The notes beneath the pieces were generated by a model. The model saw nothing but the letters and a program-made list of their open reading frames with translations, did not search any database and was not told the origin of the DNA. From JAYVYM01 sp046593925 (GTDB taxonomy: Bacteria > Actinomycetota > Actinomycetes > Mycobacteriales > SCTD01): a stretch of DNA of 64,000 nucleotides. A program made the translations under genes and the position numbers. Shown here one piece after another: positions 1 through 8,220 of the stretch; position 1 is the first letter of the stretch, and each line of letters starts with the position of its first letter. The stretch is taken from assembly GCA_046593925.1 (NCBI GenBank), contig JBKJQN010000104.1:1-64000 (forward strand), read 5' to 3'.

Positions 1-126
1 GGCGATGGCGCGGTAGACGTTGGGATCGACGCTGCGGCCGCGGGCCGCGCTGACCCCGGTCAGCACCTCCCGGGCGAGCGGGTCGGCGTTGTCGTCGCTG
101 GAGTCCACGAGCGGGAGTCGGGCCAT
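1..126 (-). CDS. Carboxymuconolactone decarboxylase family protein, N-terminal part
   Basis: The first 42 codons of a minus-strand gene run off the left edge. The translation starts MARLPLVDSSDDNADPLARE and continues to a VYRAIA segment, a pattern typical of the start of carboxymuconolactone-decarboxylase/alkylhydroperoxidase-like proteins (Arg-Leu-Pro-Leu start, Arg-Gly-Arg, then Asn-x-Tyr-Arg-Ala). The catalytic Cys/His region would lie beyond the edge, so activity cannot be judged. ATG at 126 is the only convincing start. It is transcribed away from the amide cluster and is probably unrelated to it. Assignment is from N-terminal pattern only. Confidence 0.55.
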   Translation of the reverse strand, partial: MARLPLVDSSDDNADPLAREVLTGVSAARGRSVDPNVYRAIA

Positions 127-308
127 GACCACAACCTAGAAGACTCCTGCACGGCGGGTTGGTGGCGGGGCGCCTCGAGGCGCTCGGTGGCGCTGGTCGG
201 TCAGACCCGGGGTCGACGAAGAGGTCGCCCTGCCGCTGTTGACCGTGCGGGTGGGGGTGGCGGCTGGTCGAGCGCTTCCCGGGCGGCTCGTGCGGCCGCC
301 CGCGGGCG

Positions 309-490
309 TCTTACGCGAGCCTGAGTGCAGGCGTTAGTGTTGTCGAGGACGCCGATATACCGCGCGATGTCTTTGCGGGCGTGTTCCCGGGTTGGGGACA
401 CGGTGCGGTGCACCAGCTCGTTCTTCAGGGCCGCGGAGAACGACTCCGCCATGGCGCAATCATTGCAGATTCCAGCGTTCCGGCGGTCAT
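309..490 (-). pseudogene. IS3-family transposase fragment
   Basis: The minus-strand translation contains GICNDCAMAESFSAALKNEL followed by VHRTVSPTREHARKDIARYI. This is the catalytic-core C-terminal part of an IS3 OrfB transposase (family consensus G-x-C-x-D-N-A-x-A-E-S-F-x-x-x-L-K-x-E), including the conserved AESF and KNE residues. The canonical Asp-Asn pair is changed to Asp-Cys, there is no matching N-terminal half, no OrfA and no visible terminal inverted repeats. It is a dead scrap of an insertion sequence, not a gene. Confidence 0.75.
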
Positions 491-682
491 CGCTTTCGAC
501 AACCCGCGCGAGCTGCTGCGTCTCGTCGATCTCGTAGCGGACCCGCCCCGCCCCGCCGCGCACGCGTCCAGCCCTTCGAAACGGCGCCCGCAGCGGTGCG
601 TCAACCCGGCGCGTCGCGTCGCGTCGCGTCGGGGGCGTCGGCGAGCTGGTCGCCAGGGCGAACAACGCCGAGGTCCCCGCGG

Positions 683-805
683 TGTGCGCTGCTGCGGTAC
701 GACGGCCCGAGGGGCGAGGTCGTGATGGTCGGCAATCACGTGCGTCAGCAGATCTACCTGGCCCGCGCCTCCGGACTGGAGTTCGACGTCCTCACCGAGT
801 TCTGA
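683..805 (+). pseudogene. 3' end of an unrecognised gene
   Basis: An open frame with ordinary actinobacterial codon use gives about 40 residues with Arg-Gly-Glu-Val-Val-Met-Val-Gly-Asn-His and ending in Leu-Glu-Phe-Asp-Val-Leu-Thr-Glu-Phe before a TGA at 803-805. It reads like a genuine protein C-terminus but has no start or upstream domain; the sequence to its left is low-complexity and next to the IS3 scrap. I could not assign a family. It is probably a gene tail left behind by a rearrangement. Confidence 0.3.
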
Positions 806-815
806 GACCTGGGGG

Positions 816-848
816 CTTGACAGTCCTTTCATTCGCAATACTGTCGAG
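816..848 (+). promoter_or_regulatory. Promoter-like site inside an inverted repeat, upstream of the amide cluster
   Basis: A consensus -35 TTGACA lies at 817-822 and a -10-like TACTGT at 839-844 with a 16-base spacer. The same bases form an imperfect inverted repeat: CTTGACAGT at 816-824 and ACTGTCGAG at 840-848 (8 of 9 pairs match). A repressor bound to the arms would cover both promoter boxes. The site is about 100 bases upstream of the AmiS start at 947. No regulator gene is visible beside it. Sequence pattern only. Confidence 0.45.
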
Positions 849-946
849 TGAGAGGACCTTCCCCGCCGCGACCCGCGGGGACGTGGGACGGCCTGACGTT
901 CGATGTCCGCGCGGGACCGGCGTCGGCGTGGAGTCGGAGTATCGAG

Positions 947-1394
947 ATGGGCGCCCTGGGACTGCTGTTCGTCGGAGCGGCGCTCTTCGTCAATCAGCTG
1001 GCCCCGATCGGTGTGGTCGACGCCCGCGCGGCGGCGCCGATCAACCTGTTCGTCGGCACGCTGCTGGTGGTGGTGGTCCTGTCGCTGGCGCTGCCCGCGG
1101 GGGGCGACCTCACCCCGGTCTTCACCGCCGCCGGCTTCCCGCTGTTCGGGTTCGGGTGCCTCTACGTCGGGATCGGCAACCTGACCGGCCAGGGCGCCAC
1201 CGGGGTCGGCTGGTACTGCGCCTGGGGCGGCAGCTCGCTCGCCATCGCCCTCGTCACCTTTGTCCGGGACGACGTCAAGCTCGGCACCCCTGTGGCTGCT
1301 GTGGACCCGGCTGGCCGCCGCTGCCGCCGCACTGTTCGCCGTGATAGGCGCCCGCACCTTCTCCGGCCCTCCGGAGTCCGCCGCCCGCCCCTGA
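947..1394 (+). pseudogene. AmiS/UreI-family amide or urea channel, frameshifted
   Basis: This is a small integral membrane protein of the AmiS/UreI family, which lets urea or short amides cross the membrane. The start ATG 947 has GGAG at 936-939. The first 115 residues match the family closely: MGALGLLFVGAALFVN, VVDARAAAPINLFVG, and GWYC in a later helix. After Lys-Leu-Gly-Thr the frame changes to unrelated Arg/Pro-rich residues, whereas the +1 frame immediately reads Leu-Trp-Leu-Leu-Trp and a hydrophobic last helix, ending at TGA 1392-1394. One extra C in the CCCC run at 1287-1290 explains this. It may be a sequencing error, a real mutation or programmed; without the shift the last helix is lost. 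Confidence 0.75.
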
Positions 1395-1457
1395 CCCCTC
1401 GCTGAACTCCGGCCGCGGATGCGCGGCGGGGGACCGCTTCGACTTCCGGAGGACGGC

Positions 1458-2477
1458 ATGCCACGTGGCACGCACGAGACCTACCACCTCGGCGACCTGG
1501 TGCTGCAGGGCGGCGCGACGCTGCGGGACGCGACGCTGGCCTACGCGACGTACGGCACCCTCGCCCCGGACCGGCGCAACGCCATCGTGTATCCGACCTG
1601 GTACTCCGGGCGCCACTGGGAGAACGAGTGGCTCATCGGTCCCGGCATGGCGCTCGACCCCGACCGCTGGTTCATCCTCGTCCCCAACATGCTCGGCAAC
1701 GGGCTGTCCTCGTCGCCGAGCAACACGCCGCCGCCGTACGACCGGGCGCGGTTCCCGCACGTCACCGTCCTGGACAACGTGACGGCCCAGCACCGCCTCG
1801 TGACCGAGCACTTCGGCATCGAGCAGCTGGCCTGCGTGACGGGCTGGTCCATGGGCGCCGGGCAGACCTTCCAGTGGGCCGTCAGCCACCCGGAGATGGT
1901 CCCCAAGATCCTGCCCTTCTGCGGCTCGGCCCGGACCAGCGAGCACAACAAGGTGTTCCTGGAGGGCGTTCGAGCCGCCCTCACCGGCGGCGGTGGCTTC
2001 CGCGGCGGGTGGTACGACGCCCAGCCCACCGCGGGGCTGCGGGCTGCCGCCCGCGTCTATGCCGGCTGGGGCTTCTCGCAGGCCTTCTACTGGGAGCGCC
2101 TCTACCGGCAGCTGGGCCACAGCTCGCTCGAGGACTTCCTCGTCGGCTTCTGGGAGGGCTTCTTCCTTGACGAGCGGGACGCCAACAACCTGCTCACCAT
2201 GCTGTGGACCTGGCAGCACGGCGACGTCGGAGCGACGCCCGGCTTCGACGGTGACCTGGAGCGCGCGCTCGGGTCCATCACGGCCAGGGCCATCGTCATG
2301 CCGGCGGAGAAGGACCTCTACTTCCCCCCGGAGGACGAGGCGTACGAGGTCAGCCACATGCCCAACGCCGAGCTCCGGGTCATCCCCGGCGTCTGGGGCC
2401 ACTTCGCCGGCGCCGGCGCCAACCCGGTGGACACCGCCTTCATCGACCGTGCGCTGGCCGAGCTGCTGGCCGAGTGA
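1458..2477 (+). CDS. MetX-like alpha/beta hydrolase
   Basis: A 339-residue alpha/beta-hydrolase of the homoserine O-acetyltransferase-like group. The nucleophile elbow is GWSMGAGQ with Ser131; the acid is probably Asp286 in AEKDLYFPP, and the base is His315 in VWGHFAGAG. ATG 1458 is preferred over a GTG 39 bases upstream because GGAGGA (1448-1453) precedes it. It sits between the AmiS-like channel and FmdA in one direction, so it probably acts on an amide, ester or N-acyl substrate related to the formamidases rather than in methionine synthesis; no other methionine genes are near. Fold and triad are seen in the sequence, the substrate is unknown. Confidence 0.8.
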   Translation: MPRGTHETYHLGDLVLQGGATLRDATLAYATYGTLAPDRRNAIVYPTWYSGRHWENEWLIGPGMALDPDRWFILVPNMLGNGLSSSPSNTPPPYDRARFPHVTVLDNVTAQHRLVTEHFGIEQLACVTGWSMGAGQTFQWAVSHPEMVPKILPFCGSARTSEHNKVFLEGVRAALTGGGGFRGGWYDAQPTAGLRAAARVYAGWGFSQAFYWERLYRQLGHSSLEDFLVGFWEGFFLDERDANNLLTMLWTWQHGDVGATPGFDGDLERALGSITARAIVMPAEKDLYFPPEDEAYEVSHMPNAELRVIPGVWGHFAGAGANPVDTAFIDRALAELLAE

Positions 2478-2532
2478 CGCCGCGGATCCGGACCGAGACA
2501 GTGACACCGAATTTTGAGAGAAGGAAGTGCAC

Positions 2533-3792
2533 ATGCCCGAGGTCATCTTCGAGATCAACCGCGACCTGAGCGTGTCCATGCGTGACCAGTTGGTGCCTGG
2601 CCACAACCGGTGGCACCCGGACATCCCGCCTGCGGCAACGCTGCGGACCGGGTCGACGTACCGGATCGAGTGCAAGGACTGGACCGACAACCAGGTCCGC
2701 AACGACGACAGCGCCGACGACATCCGGGACATGAACATCGACCCGTGCCACATGCTCAGCGGGCCGTTCGCGTTCGAGGGCGTCGGGCCCGGCGACCTGC
2801 TGGTCGTCGACATCGTCGGGATCGGGCCTTTCCAGGAGCAGTCCTGGGGCTACACCGGCGTGTTCGCCAAGGAAAACGGCGGCGGCTTCCTCACCGACTA
2901 CTCGCCCGGGGCGTCCAAGGCGATCTGGGACTTCGACGGCATCTGGACCAGCTCCCGGCACGTTCCGGGCGTCCGCTTCATCGGCAACTCCCACCCCGGG
3001 CTGTTCGGCTGCGCCCCCTCCGCAGACCTGCTGGCCGAGTGGAACCGGCGCGAGCAGGCGCTGATCGACCAGAACCCGGACCGCGTCACGGGCGACCAGC
3101 CGGCCAACGGCGGCGACGTGCCGGGAACCCCCCAGGTGCCCGGGCTCGCCCTCCCACCGCTGTCCAAGGACGCCCTGCTCGGGACGCTGTCCGGCGGCGC
3201 CTTCGAGCGGGCCGCAGCCGAGGCGTGCCGCACCATCCCGCCGCGCGAGCACGGCGGGAACGTCGACATCAAGGACCTCGGGATCGGCAGCCGGGTGTAC
3301 ATGCCGGTGTACGTCCCGGGCGGGCTGTTCTCCATCGGCGACCTGCACTTCGCCCAGGGCGACGGCGAGATCACCTTCTGCGGCGCGATCGAGATGCCAG
3401 GGTTCATCGACCTGCACTTCGACGTCATCAAGGACGGCATGAGCAAGTACCCGTCGACGATGCCGTTCTTCAAGCCCGGCCGCGTGGGCCCGAACTACTC
3501 GGAGTTCCTCACCTTCGAGGGCATCAGCGTCGAGAACGGGCGCAACTTCTACATGAACGCGACCGTCGCCTACCGCCAGGCGTGCCTCAACGCCATCAAC
3601 TTCCTCATGCCGGCGATGGGCTGGACCTTCGAGCAGGCCTACCTGTTCCTCGGCGCGGCGCCTATCGAGGGCCGTCTCGGTGGCGTCGTGGACATCCCCA
3701 ACTGCGCAGTGTCGCTGAGCATCCCGCTGTCGATCTTTGACCGCCACATCCTGCCCCCCGAGGCCGGCGGCCGCGACCTCGTCGCCGAGTAG
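2533..3792 (+). CDS. fmdA: Formamidase/acetamidase FmdA, copy 1
   Basis: A 419-residue member of the FmdA/AmdA family, which hydrolyses formamide or short aliphatic amides to the acid and ammonia in the cytoplasm. Family landmarks are PGHNRWHPDIPP near the N-terminus, GPGDLLVVDI, HPGLFGCAPS, PPREHGGNVDIKDL and QGDGEITFCGAIEMPGFIDL. It carries a Gly/Pro-rich insert before LALPPL that copy 2 lacks. ATG 2533 has AAGGA 7 bases upstream and is better placed than the GTG at 2527. It is followed by two FmdB-type zinc ribbons and then a second FmdA, all in one direction. Whether formamide or acetamide is preferred cannot be read from the sequence. Confidence 0.93.
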   Translation: MPEVIFEINRDLSVSMRDQLVPGHNRWHPDIPPAATLRTGSTYRIECKDWTDNQVRNDDSADDIRDMNIDPCHMLSGPFAFEGVGPGDLLVVDIVGIGPFQEQSWGYTGVFAKENGGGFLTDYSPGASKAIWDFDGIWTSSRHVPGVRFIGNSHPGLFGCAPSADLLAEWNRREQALIDQNPDRVTGDQPANGGDVPGTPQVPGLALPPLSKDALLGTLSGGAFERAAAEACRTIPPREHGGNVDIKDLGIGSRVYMPVYVPGGLFSIGDLHFAQGDGEITFCGAIEMPGFIDLHFDVIKDGMSKYPSTMPFFKPGRVGPNYSEFLTFEGISVENGRNFYMNATVAYRQACLNAINFLMPAMGWTFEQAYLFLGAAPIEGRLGGVVDIPNCAVSLSIPLSIFDRHILPPEAGGRDLVAE

Positions 3793-3858
3793 GCGGACGC
3801 GGGCGCCGTCCAGACCCGGCGGCACCCGTCCCGATCCTTCGCCACCCTGGAGCCTGCC

Positions 3859-4128
3859 GTGCCCCTGTACGAATACCGCTGCGACGACTGCGGGCCCTTC
3901 GACCTGCGCCGCGCTTTCGAGCATGCGGTCCAGCCCGCGTCGTGCCCGGCATGCTCTTCGCCCGCCCGTCGCGTCTACACCTCGCCCGGGACGCGGAGCC
4001 GCAGCGGCCCGTTTGCCGGGGCGAGCGCCGCCGACCGCGCGGTGCTGGACCGGGCGCGTAGCGGCGCGCCCACCGTCACGACCTCGAGGTCCGGGCGGCG
4101 GCTGCCGACCCGGCCGCACCGGCACTGA
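3859..4128 (+). CDS. FmdB-family zinc-ribbon protein, copy 1
   Basis: An 89-residue small protein beginning MPLYEYRCDDCG, with a second pair CPAC around residue 35. This is the FmdB putative regulatory zinc-ribbon domain (CxxC...CxxC). The C-terminal half is basic and low in structure (Arg/Ser/Gly-rich). FmdB proteins accompany formamidases and are proposed to regulate or assist them, but their biochemical role is not settled. The start is GTG 3859; alternatives would remove the Leu-Tyr-Glu-Tyr signature. It follows FmdA copy 1 by 66 bases. Confidence 0.85.
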   Translation: MPLYEYRCDDCGPFDLRRAFEHAVQPASCPACSSPARRVYTSPGTRSRSGPFAGASAADRAVLDRARSGAPTVTTSRSGRRLPTRPHRH

Positions 4129-4173
4129 CCCCGGCACGACTCCCCCAACTCGACGACACCCGCAGGAGCGCCC

Positions 4174-4458
4174 ATGGCAACTTACCAATACCGGTGCGAC
4201 GAGCACGGGCTCGTGGAGACGACGCGACCGATCGGGACGGCGCCCGAGCACCTGGGCTGCCCGACCTGCGGCGGCTCGGCCCGCCGGGCGTACTCGGTCC
4301 CGCGGCTGTCGCTGGCCGACCGCCGGGCCGTCGCCCTGCTCGACAGGACCGAGCGCACCCGCGAGACGCCGGACGTCGTGCGCTCGCTGCCGGCCCGGGC
4401 GTCCGCCCGCCCGCAGGTGCGCGCCTCGCCCGCGCAACGGCGCCTGCCCCGCCCCTGA
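4174..4458 (+). CDS. FmdB-family zinc-ribbon protein, copy 2
   Basis: A 94-residue paralogue of the preceding gene: MATYQYRCDEHG, then CPTCGGSARRAYS. The first metal pair is Cys-x-x-His instead of Cys-x-x-Cys, so the zinc site would be CxxH...CxxC. The rest is basic and probably disordered, ending in an Arg/Pro-rich tail. GCAGGAG lies 7 bases before ATG 4174. It precedes FmdA copy 2 by 48 bases, so each FmdA has its own neighbouring FmdB. The divergence between the copies suggests partner-specific roles (inference). Confidence 0.82.
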   Translation: MATYQYRCDEHGLVETTRPIGTAPEHLGCPTCGGSARRAYSVPRLSLADRRAVALLDRTERTRETPDVVRSLPARASARPQVRASPAQRRLPRP

Positions 4459-4506
4459 GCACGACACCGCCGCCTGCCCACGAACCCAAGGTCCCCAGGA
4501 GGAACC

Positions 4507-5760
4507 ATGCCTCAGTTGCTCTACCCACTCGACTCCAGCAAGCCCTTCACGCAGCAGAAGTACACGGGGCACAACCGCTGGCACCCCGACATCCCGCCCA
4601 ACGTGACGGTTCGACCCGACACCACCTTCCGGGTGCACTGCCGGGAGTGGTTCGACGGAGCCATCCACAACGACGACTCCGCCGAGGACGTCCGGGACGC
4701 TCCGCTGAACAACGTGCACGTCCTCAGCGGTCCCTTCGCCATCGAGGGCGCCCAGCCCGGGGACCTGCTGGTCGTCGACATCGTCGACGTCGGGCCCATC
4801 CCCCAGGAGGACTCCGGGCCGTTGGCCGGGCAGGGGTGGGGCTACACAGGCATCTTCGCCACCCAGAACGGCGGCGGCTTCCTGACAGAGCAGTTCCCCG
4901 ACGCCTACAAGGTCATCTGGGACTTCCGCGGGCAGCAGGCCACCTCCCGGCACGTCCCGGGGGTGTCCTTCACCGGCATCGTCCACCCCGGCCTCATGGG
5001 CACCGCGCCCTCGGCCGAGCTGCTGTCGCGGTGGAACGCCCGGGAGGGCGCCCTCATCGCCCAGGACCCTTACCGGGTACCGCCGCTGGCCCTCCCGCCG
5101 CAGCCGGACGCGGCCATCCTCGGCACGCTCGAGGGCGAGGCCTTCGGGCGCGCCGCGCGCGAGGCCGCACGGACGGCGCCGCCGCGGGAGAACGGCGGCA
5201 ACCAGGACATCAAGAACTTCACCAAGGGGACGCGCGTCTTCTACCCCGTCTTCGTCGACGGCGCCAACCTCTCCATGGGCGACCTGCACTTCTCCCAGGG
5301 CGACGGCGAGATCACCTTCTGCGGGGCCATCGAGATGGGCGGCTTCATCGACCTGCACGTCGACCTGATCAAGGGCGGCATGCAGACCTACGGCGTCTTC
5401 GAGAACGCCATCTTCATGACCGGCAACACCGACCCGCAGTACAGCCAGTGGCTGGCCTTCTCGGGCACCTCGGTCACGCTCGACGGGGAGCAGCGCTACC
5501 TGGACTCGCACCTGTCCTACCAGCGGGCGTGCCTGCACGCGATCGACTACCTCACGACCTTCGGCTACTCCGCCGAACAGGCGTACATGATCCTCGGGGC
5601 CGCACCGATCGAGGGCCGGCTGTCCGGCGTCGTCGACATCCCGAACTCCTGCTCAACGGTCTACATCCCCACCGCGATCTTCAACTTCGACGTGCGCCCG
5701 TCCGCGAGCGGCCCGACCCGTATCGACCCAGGCATGGGCGTGCCCCGAGCGAGCTTCTGA
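4507..5760 (+). CDS. Formamidase/acetamidase FmdA, copy 2
   Basis: A 417-residue second FmdA-family amidohydrolase. It shares with copy 1 the blocks GHNRWHPDIPPN, GDLLVVDIVD, HPGLMGTAPSAELL, PPRENGGNQDIKNF and GDGEITFCGAIEMGGFIDLH, and ends PIEGRLSGVVDIPN like copy 1. It lacks the insert before LALPP and has an insert after VGPIPQ, so the two are old paralogues, not a recent duplication. AGGAGG at 4497-4502 precedes ATG 4507. The next gene starts 4 bases after its stop. Likely role: amide hydrolysis in the same pathway, with different specificity or subunit pairing (inference). Confidence 0.92.
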   Translation: MPQLLYPLDSSKPFTQQKYTGHNRWHPDIPPNVTVRPDTTFRVHCREWFDGAIHNDDSAEDVRDAPLNNVHVLSGPFAIEGAQPGDLLVVDIVDVGPIPQEDSGPLAGQGWGYTGIFATQNGGGFLTEQFPDAYKVIWDFRGQQATSRHVPGVSFTGIVHPGLMGTAPSAELLSRWNAREGALIAQDPYRVPPLALPPQPDAAILGTLEGEAFGRAAREAARTAPPRENGGNQDIKNFTKGTRVFYPVFVDGANLSMGDLHFSQGDGEITFCGAIEMGGFIDLHVDLIKGGMQTYGVFENAIFMTGNTDPQYSQWLAFSGTSVTLDGEQRYLDSHLSYQRACLHAIDYLTTFGYSAEQAYMILGAAPIEGRLSGVVDIPNSCSTVYIPTAIFNFDVRPSASGPTRIDPGMGVPRASF

Positions 5761-5763
5761 CGC

Positions 5764-6903
5764 GTGGCGCTGCCGCCGCTCGCCGCGGCGGCGGTGATCA
5801 ACGCGGCCGCAGGCACGCTCTTCAGCTGGAGCGTGCTCCTGCCCGCACTTGCGACCGACTTCTCGGCCGGCAGCCGGCTTGTGGCCAGCACCTTCTCCAC
5901 CGCAATCGCCGCCTTCGCGCTCGCTGTGGTCGCTGCCGGCCGCGCCGTCGACCGCTACGGCCCCCGGCGCACGTCGGCGGCGGCCGGTGTCCTGTCCGGT
6001 GCCGGCCTGACGGTGACCGCGCTGGCGCAGCACCTCATCGTGCTGCACGTCGGGTACGGCCTGCTCTTCGGCGCCGGCAGCGGCCTGGCGTACTCGAGCG
6101 TCGTGACGTGGACCAGCACCCGCACCGACTCGTCGTCGGGCTCGGCGACGTCGGTCGGCGTGGTCGTCGCCGCGTACGCCGCCGGGCCGATCTTCGCCGG
6201 GCCGGTCGCCGGGCTGGGTACGTCCGCGTGGGGATGGCGCCCGACCGTCCTGGTCGGCGCCGCCACGGTCACCACGGTGACCGTGCTGGCGAGCCGGCTG
6301 CTGCCCGACGGGGTGGCCGCGCGCCGTGCGCCCGGGGAGCCGACCAGGGACAGTGACCGACCGGCACTGACCGCGCTGTGGCTGCTGTTCCTGGCTGGGA
6401 CCATGCCGGGCCTGTTCGCCTTTACCTACGCCGCCAGCCTGGCCACCGATCGGGGGCTGCCGCCGCAACTCGGCGGCCTGGCCGTCGCCGCGATGGGGTC
6501 CGGCAACCTCTTCGGTCGCCTGCTCGCAGCCGCGCTGGCCGACCGCGTCGGCCTGCGGTGGGCGCTGCGGGCCGATCTGGCTCTCCTCGGCATCGCGCTC
6601 GCGGCCCTCGCCTGGCTGCCCGGGCGGGCGGCGGTGCTGCTGGCGCTGCCCGCGGTCGCGGTGCAGTACGGCGCGCTGTCTAGCCTCCTGCCCACCGCCG
6701 TCCGACGGGTCTGCGAGCCCTCGCACTTCGGCAGCGCCTACGGGCTGGTCTTCTCCTCGTGGGGGCTCGCGGGGGTGCTCGCCCCAGCACTGCGGGACCC
6801 GGGGACGTCCGCCGCCGCACTGGGCTCCTGGCTGCCGCTGACGGCCGCAGTGCTCGTGGGGCTGGTGGCGTACGAGCGCCGCCTCGCACCGCGTCGAGGC
6901 TGA
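5764..6903 (+). CDS. MFS transporter
   Basis: A 379-residue major facilitator superfamily permease with about 12 hydrophobic helices. The loop after helix 2 carries AVDRYGPRRTSAAAG, the MFS motif A region (G/D-R-x-G-x-R-R), and its second-half counterpart is ALADRVGLRWALRA. GTG 5764 starts 4 bases after the FmdA copy 2 stop, so it is almost certainly co-transcribed. The best guess is uptake or export of a compound handled by the amidases, possibly an oxalate/formate-type antiporter-like MFS; the substrate cannot be told. It is the last gene of the amide cluster, and decayed mobile-element DNA begins right after it. Confidence 0.85.
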   Translation: MALPPLAAAAVINAAAGTLFSWSVLLPALATDFSAGSRLVASTFSTAIAAFALAVVAAGRAVDRYGPRRTSAAAGVLSGAGLTVTALAQHLIVLHVGYGLLFGAGSGLAYSSVVTWTSTRTDSSSGSATSVGVVVAAYAAGPIFAGPVAGLGTSAWGWRPTVLVGAATVTTVTVLASRLLPDGVAARRAPGEPTRDSDRPALTALWLLFLAGTMPGLFAFTYAASLATDRGLPPQLGGLAVAAMGSGNLFGRLLAAALADRVGLRWALRADLALLGIALAALAWLPGRAAVLLALPAVAVQYGALSSLLPTAVRRVCEPSHFGSAYGLVFSSWGLAGVLAPALRDPGTSAAALGSWLPLTAAVLVGLVAYERRLAPRRG

Positions 6904-7090
6904 CGGTCGCCGCTGACCTCACCCGGGCGGCCAGCGCGCCGCACGGCGACCGTGGGTGCGCAGGACCTGAGGGTCCCCGAGGTAGGCGCGGGCAACGGTC
7001 GACCCGCGGCCAGGGCGGCCACGGGCGTCCTTCCGTGCTCGGCAAGCAGCGCGACCTCGGACGGCACGGCACCGACCACATCGGAGCGTT

Positions 7091-7773
7091 GGTCGTGGCG
7101 GTGCGCCAGATCCGGCTGTGGAGCGTCCGCGGCCGCACCGCCCGGCCGGTCACCGTCCGCACCAGCAGGTCGTCCGCGCCGCCGGCCGGCGGCCATCGGC
7201 GCAGGTGCCCCCGATCGCGGCGGCAACAGTGTCGGGCAGCGGCACCGTCCGTGCGCTGCTGCATTTCTTGGGCGGACGCAGGGCCAGCGGCTGACCGGGC
7301 AGCGCATGCACCTGCCTCCCGGTAAGCGGCCGCACTACCGGCCGCGGCGCCGTGCGCGGCGCAGGGTTCCTGGCCAGATAGCCGTCCTCGACCGCCCCAC
7401 GCAGGACCGAGGACAACAGCCCATGCGAAGGATGTGCCGTGGACAGCGCGAGATTGTCGGTCAGCCGCCACGCCAGCGTCCGCACATCCGTCGGGGTGAT
7501 CGACGCCGACATCCGCCCGCCCAGCACCGGCAAGATCCAGGTCCGCAGATGACTGTGATAGGTGCGCCGGGTCGACGGCCGCACCGACAGCGAGGCGAGC
7601 CAGCTCGCGGCGTAGGCCGACAGCGCCGTGCGGGACCGGCCCGGATCGACGTAGCTGCCGCGCAGCAGATCGGCCTGCACCAGCGTCAGGAAGCGGACCG
7701 CGGCGGGCTTGCGGGCAAACGACCGCGGCCGCTGCCGACCCTGCACATCGCGATAGCGCGCCCGCCACCGCAA
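7091..7773 (-). pseudogene. Tyrosine-recombinase (phage-type integrase) remnant
   Basis: On the minus strand, MRWRARYRDVQGRQRPRSFA, then FLTLVQADLLRGSYVDPGRS and a core-binding domain (STRRTYHSHLRTWILPVLG, ITPTDVRTLAWRL) are typical of actinobacterial integrases. The catalytic domain appears only as pieces in two frames: SARTVPLPDTVAAAI, then, after a frame change near 7180, RTVTGRAVRPRTLHSRIW down to about 7091. The His-x-x-Arg and Tyr boxes are missing. The 5' end also lacks the usual leading residues and abuts an IS1380 scrap. The remaining 6904-7090 holds no recognisable gene. Inactive remnant of an integrated element. Confidence 0.8.
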
Positions 7774-7839
7774 CCCCCCGCCGCAGCGCTCCCCGCGGCC
7801 TCCGCTCGTCGGAGTCGCCGCGACCGATCCGGCTGGGCC

Positions 7840-8213
7840 GTTCTAGCCCTGCTGATCGGCCACCACTGGTCGACACCGCGCCGTCGGCGATCGCGACCGC
7901 CACATCGACCAGCACCCGGCCGGGATCGTGACCAGCGCGGCGTTCCCAGAGGCCGTCACAGTGGCCTCGCCCAACGCCGCAGTCAGACCGATCCGGTCCG
8001 CCAACTCAGCCAGCAGCACCGTCCCGGCGTGCGACACCACCCCGTCCCGTCACACGTCACGGTCGGCGCCGTCCTACTCGTTGTGGGTTGCACCCGCAAG
8101 GTGGCTCTCTCGTTGGTCTTCTTGTCCCTCAGCAAGACAAGGATCCCAGCAGAGAGGGGCACTTTCGCGCCTCCACGGCCCGTGTCGAGGCCAAGCTCAA
8201 CCCGCTGCTGCAA
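7840..8213 (-). pseudogene. IS1380-like transposase N-terminal fragment
   Basis: Three overlapping minus-strand frames together read as the start of an IS1380-type transposase: a Met near 8213, then VTCDGTG, then in the next frame VSHAGTVLLAELADRIGLTAAL, then PGRVLVDVAVAIADGA in a third frame. At least two frameshifts break it and the DDE catalytic domain is absent. The Gly-Thr-Val-Leu-Leu-Ala-Glu-Leu-Ala-Asp and Val-Ala-Val-Ala-Ile-Ala-Asp-Gly strings are the family hallmarks. It lies head-on against the integrase remnant, so an insertion probably helped to destroy the integrase. Confidence 0.65.
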
Positions 8214-8220
8214 CAGCGGG

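Noticed and set aside
1458..2477. metX (homoserine O-acetyltransferase) for the alpha/beta hydrolase
   Set aside because: The fold group fits, but the elbow and context (amidases, amide channel) do not, and no methionine genes are near.
2440..5538. A 1032-codon open frame on the minus strand across both fmdA genes
   Set aside because: It is antisense to two clear FmdA proteins; its translation is Val/Gly/Arg-rich with no motifs. Long antisense frames are normal at this GC content.
4194..6356. A 720-codon plus-strand frame overlapping fmdB2, fmdA2 and the MFS gene
   Set aside because: Arg/Gly/Pro-rich shadow in another frame of genes with certain identity.
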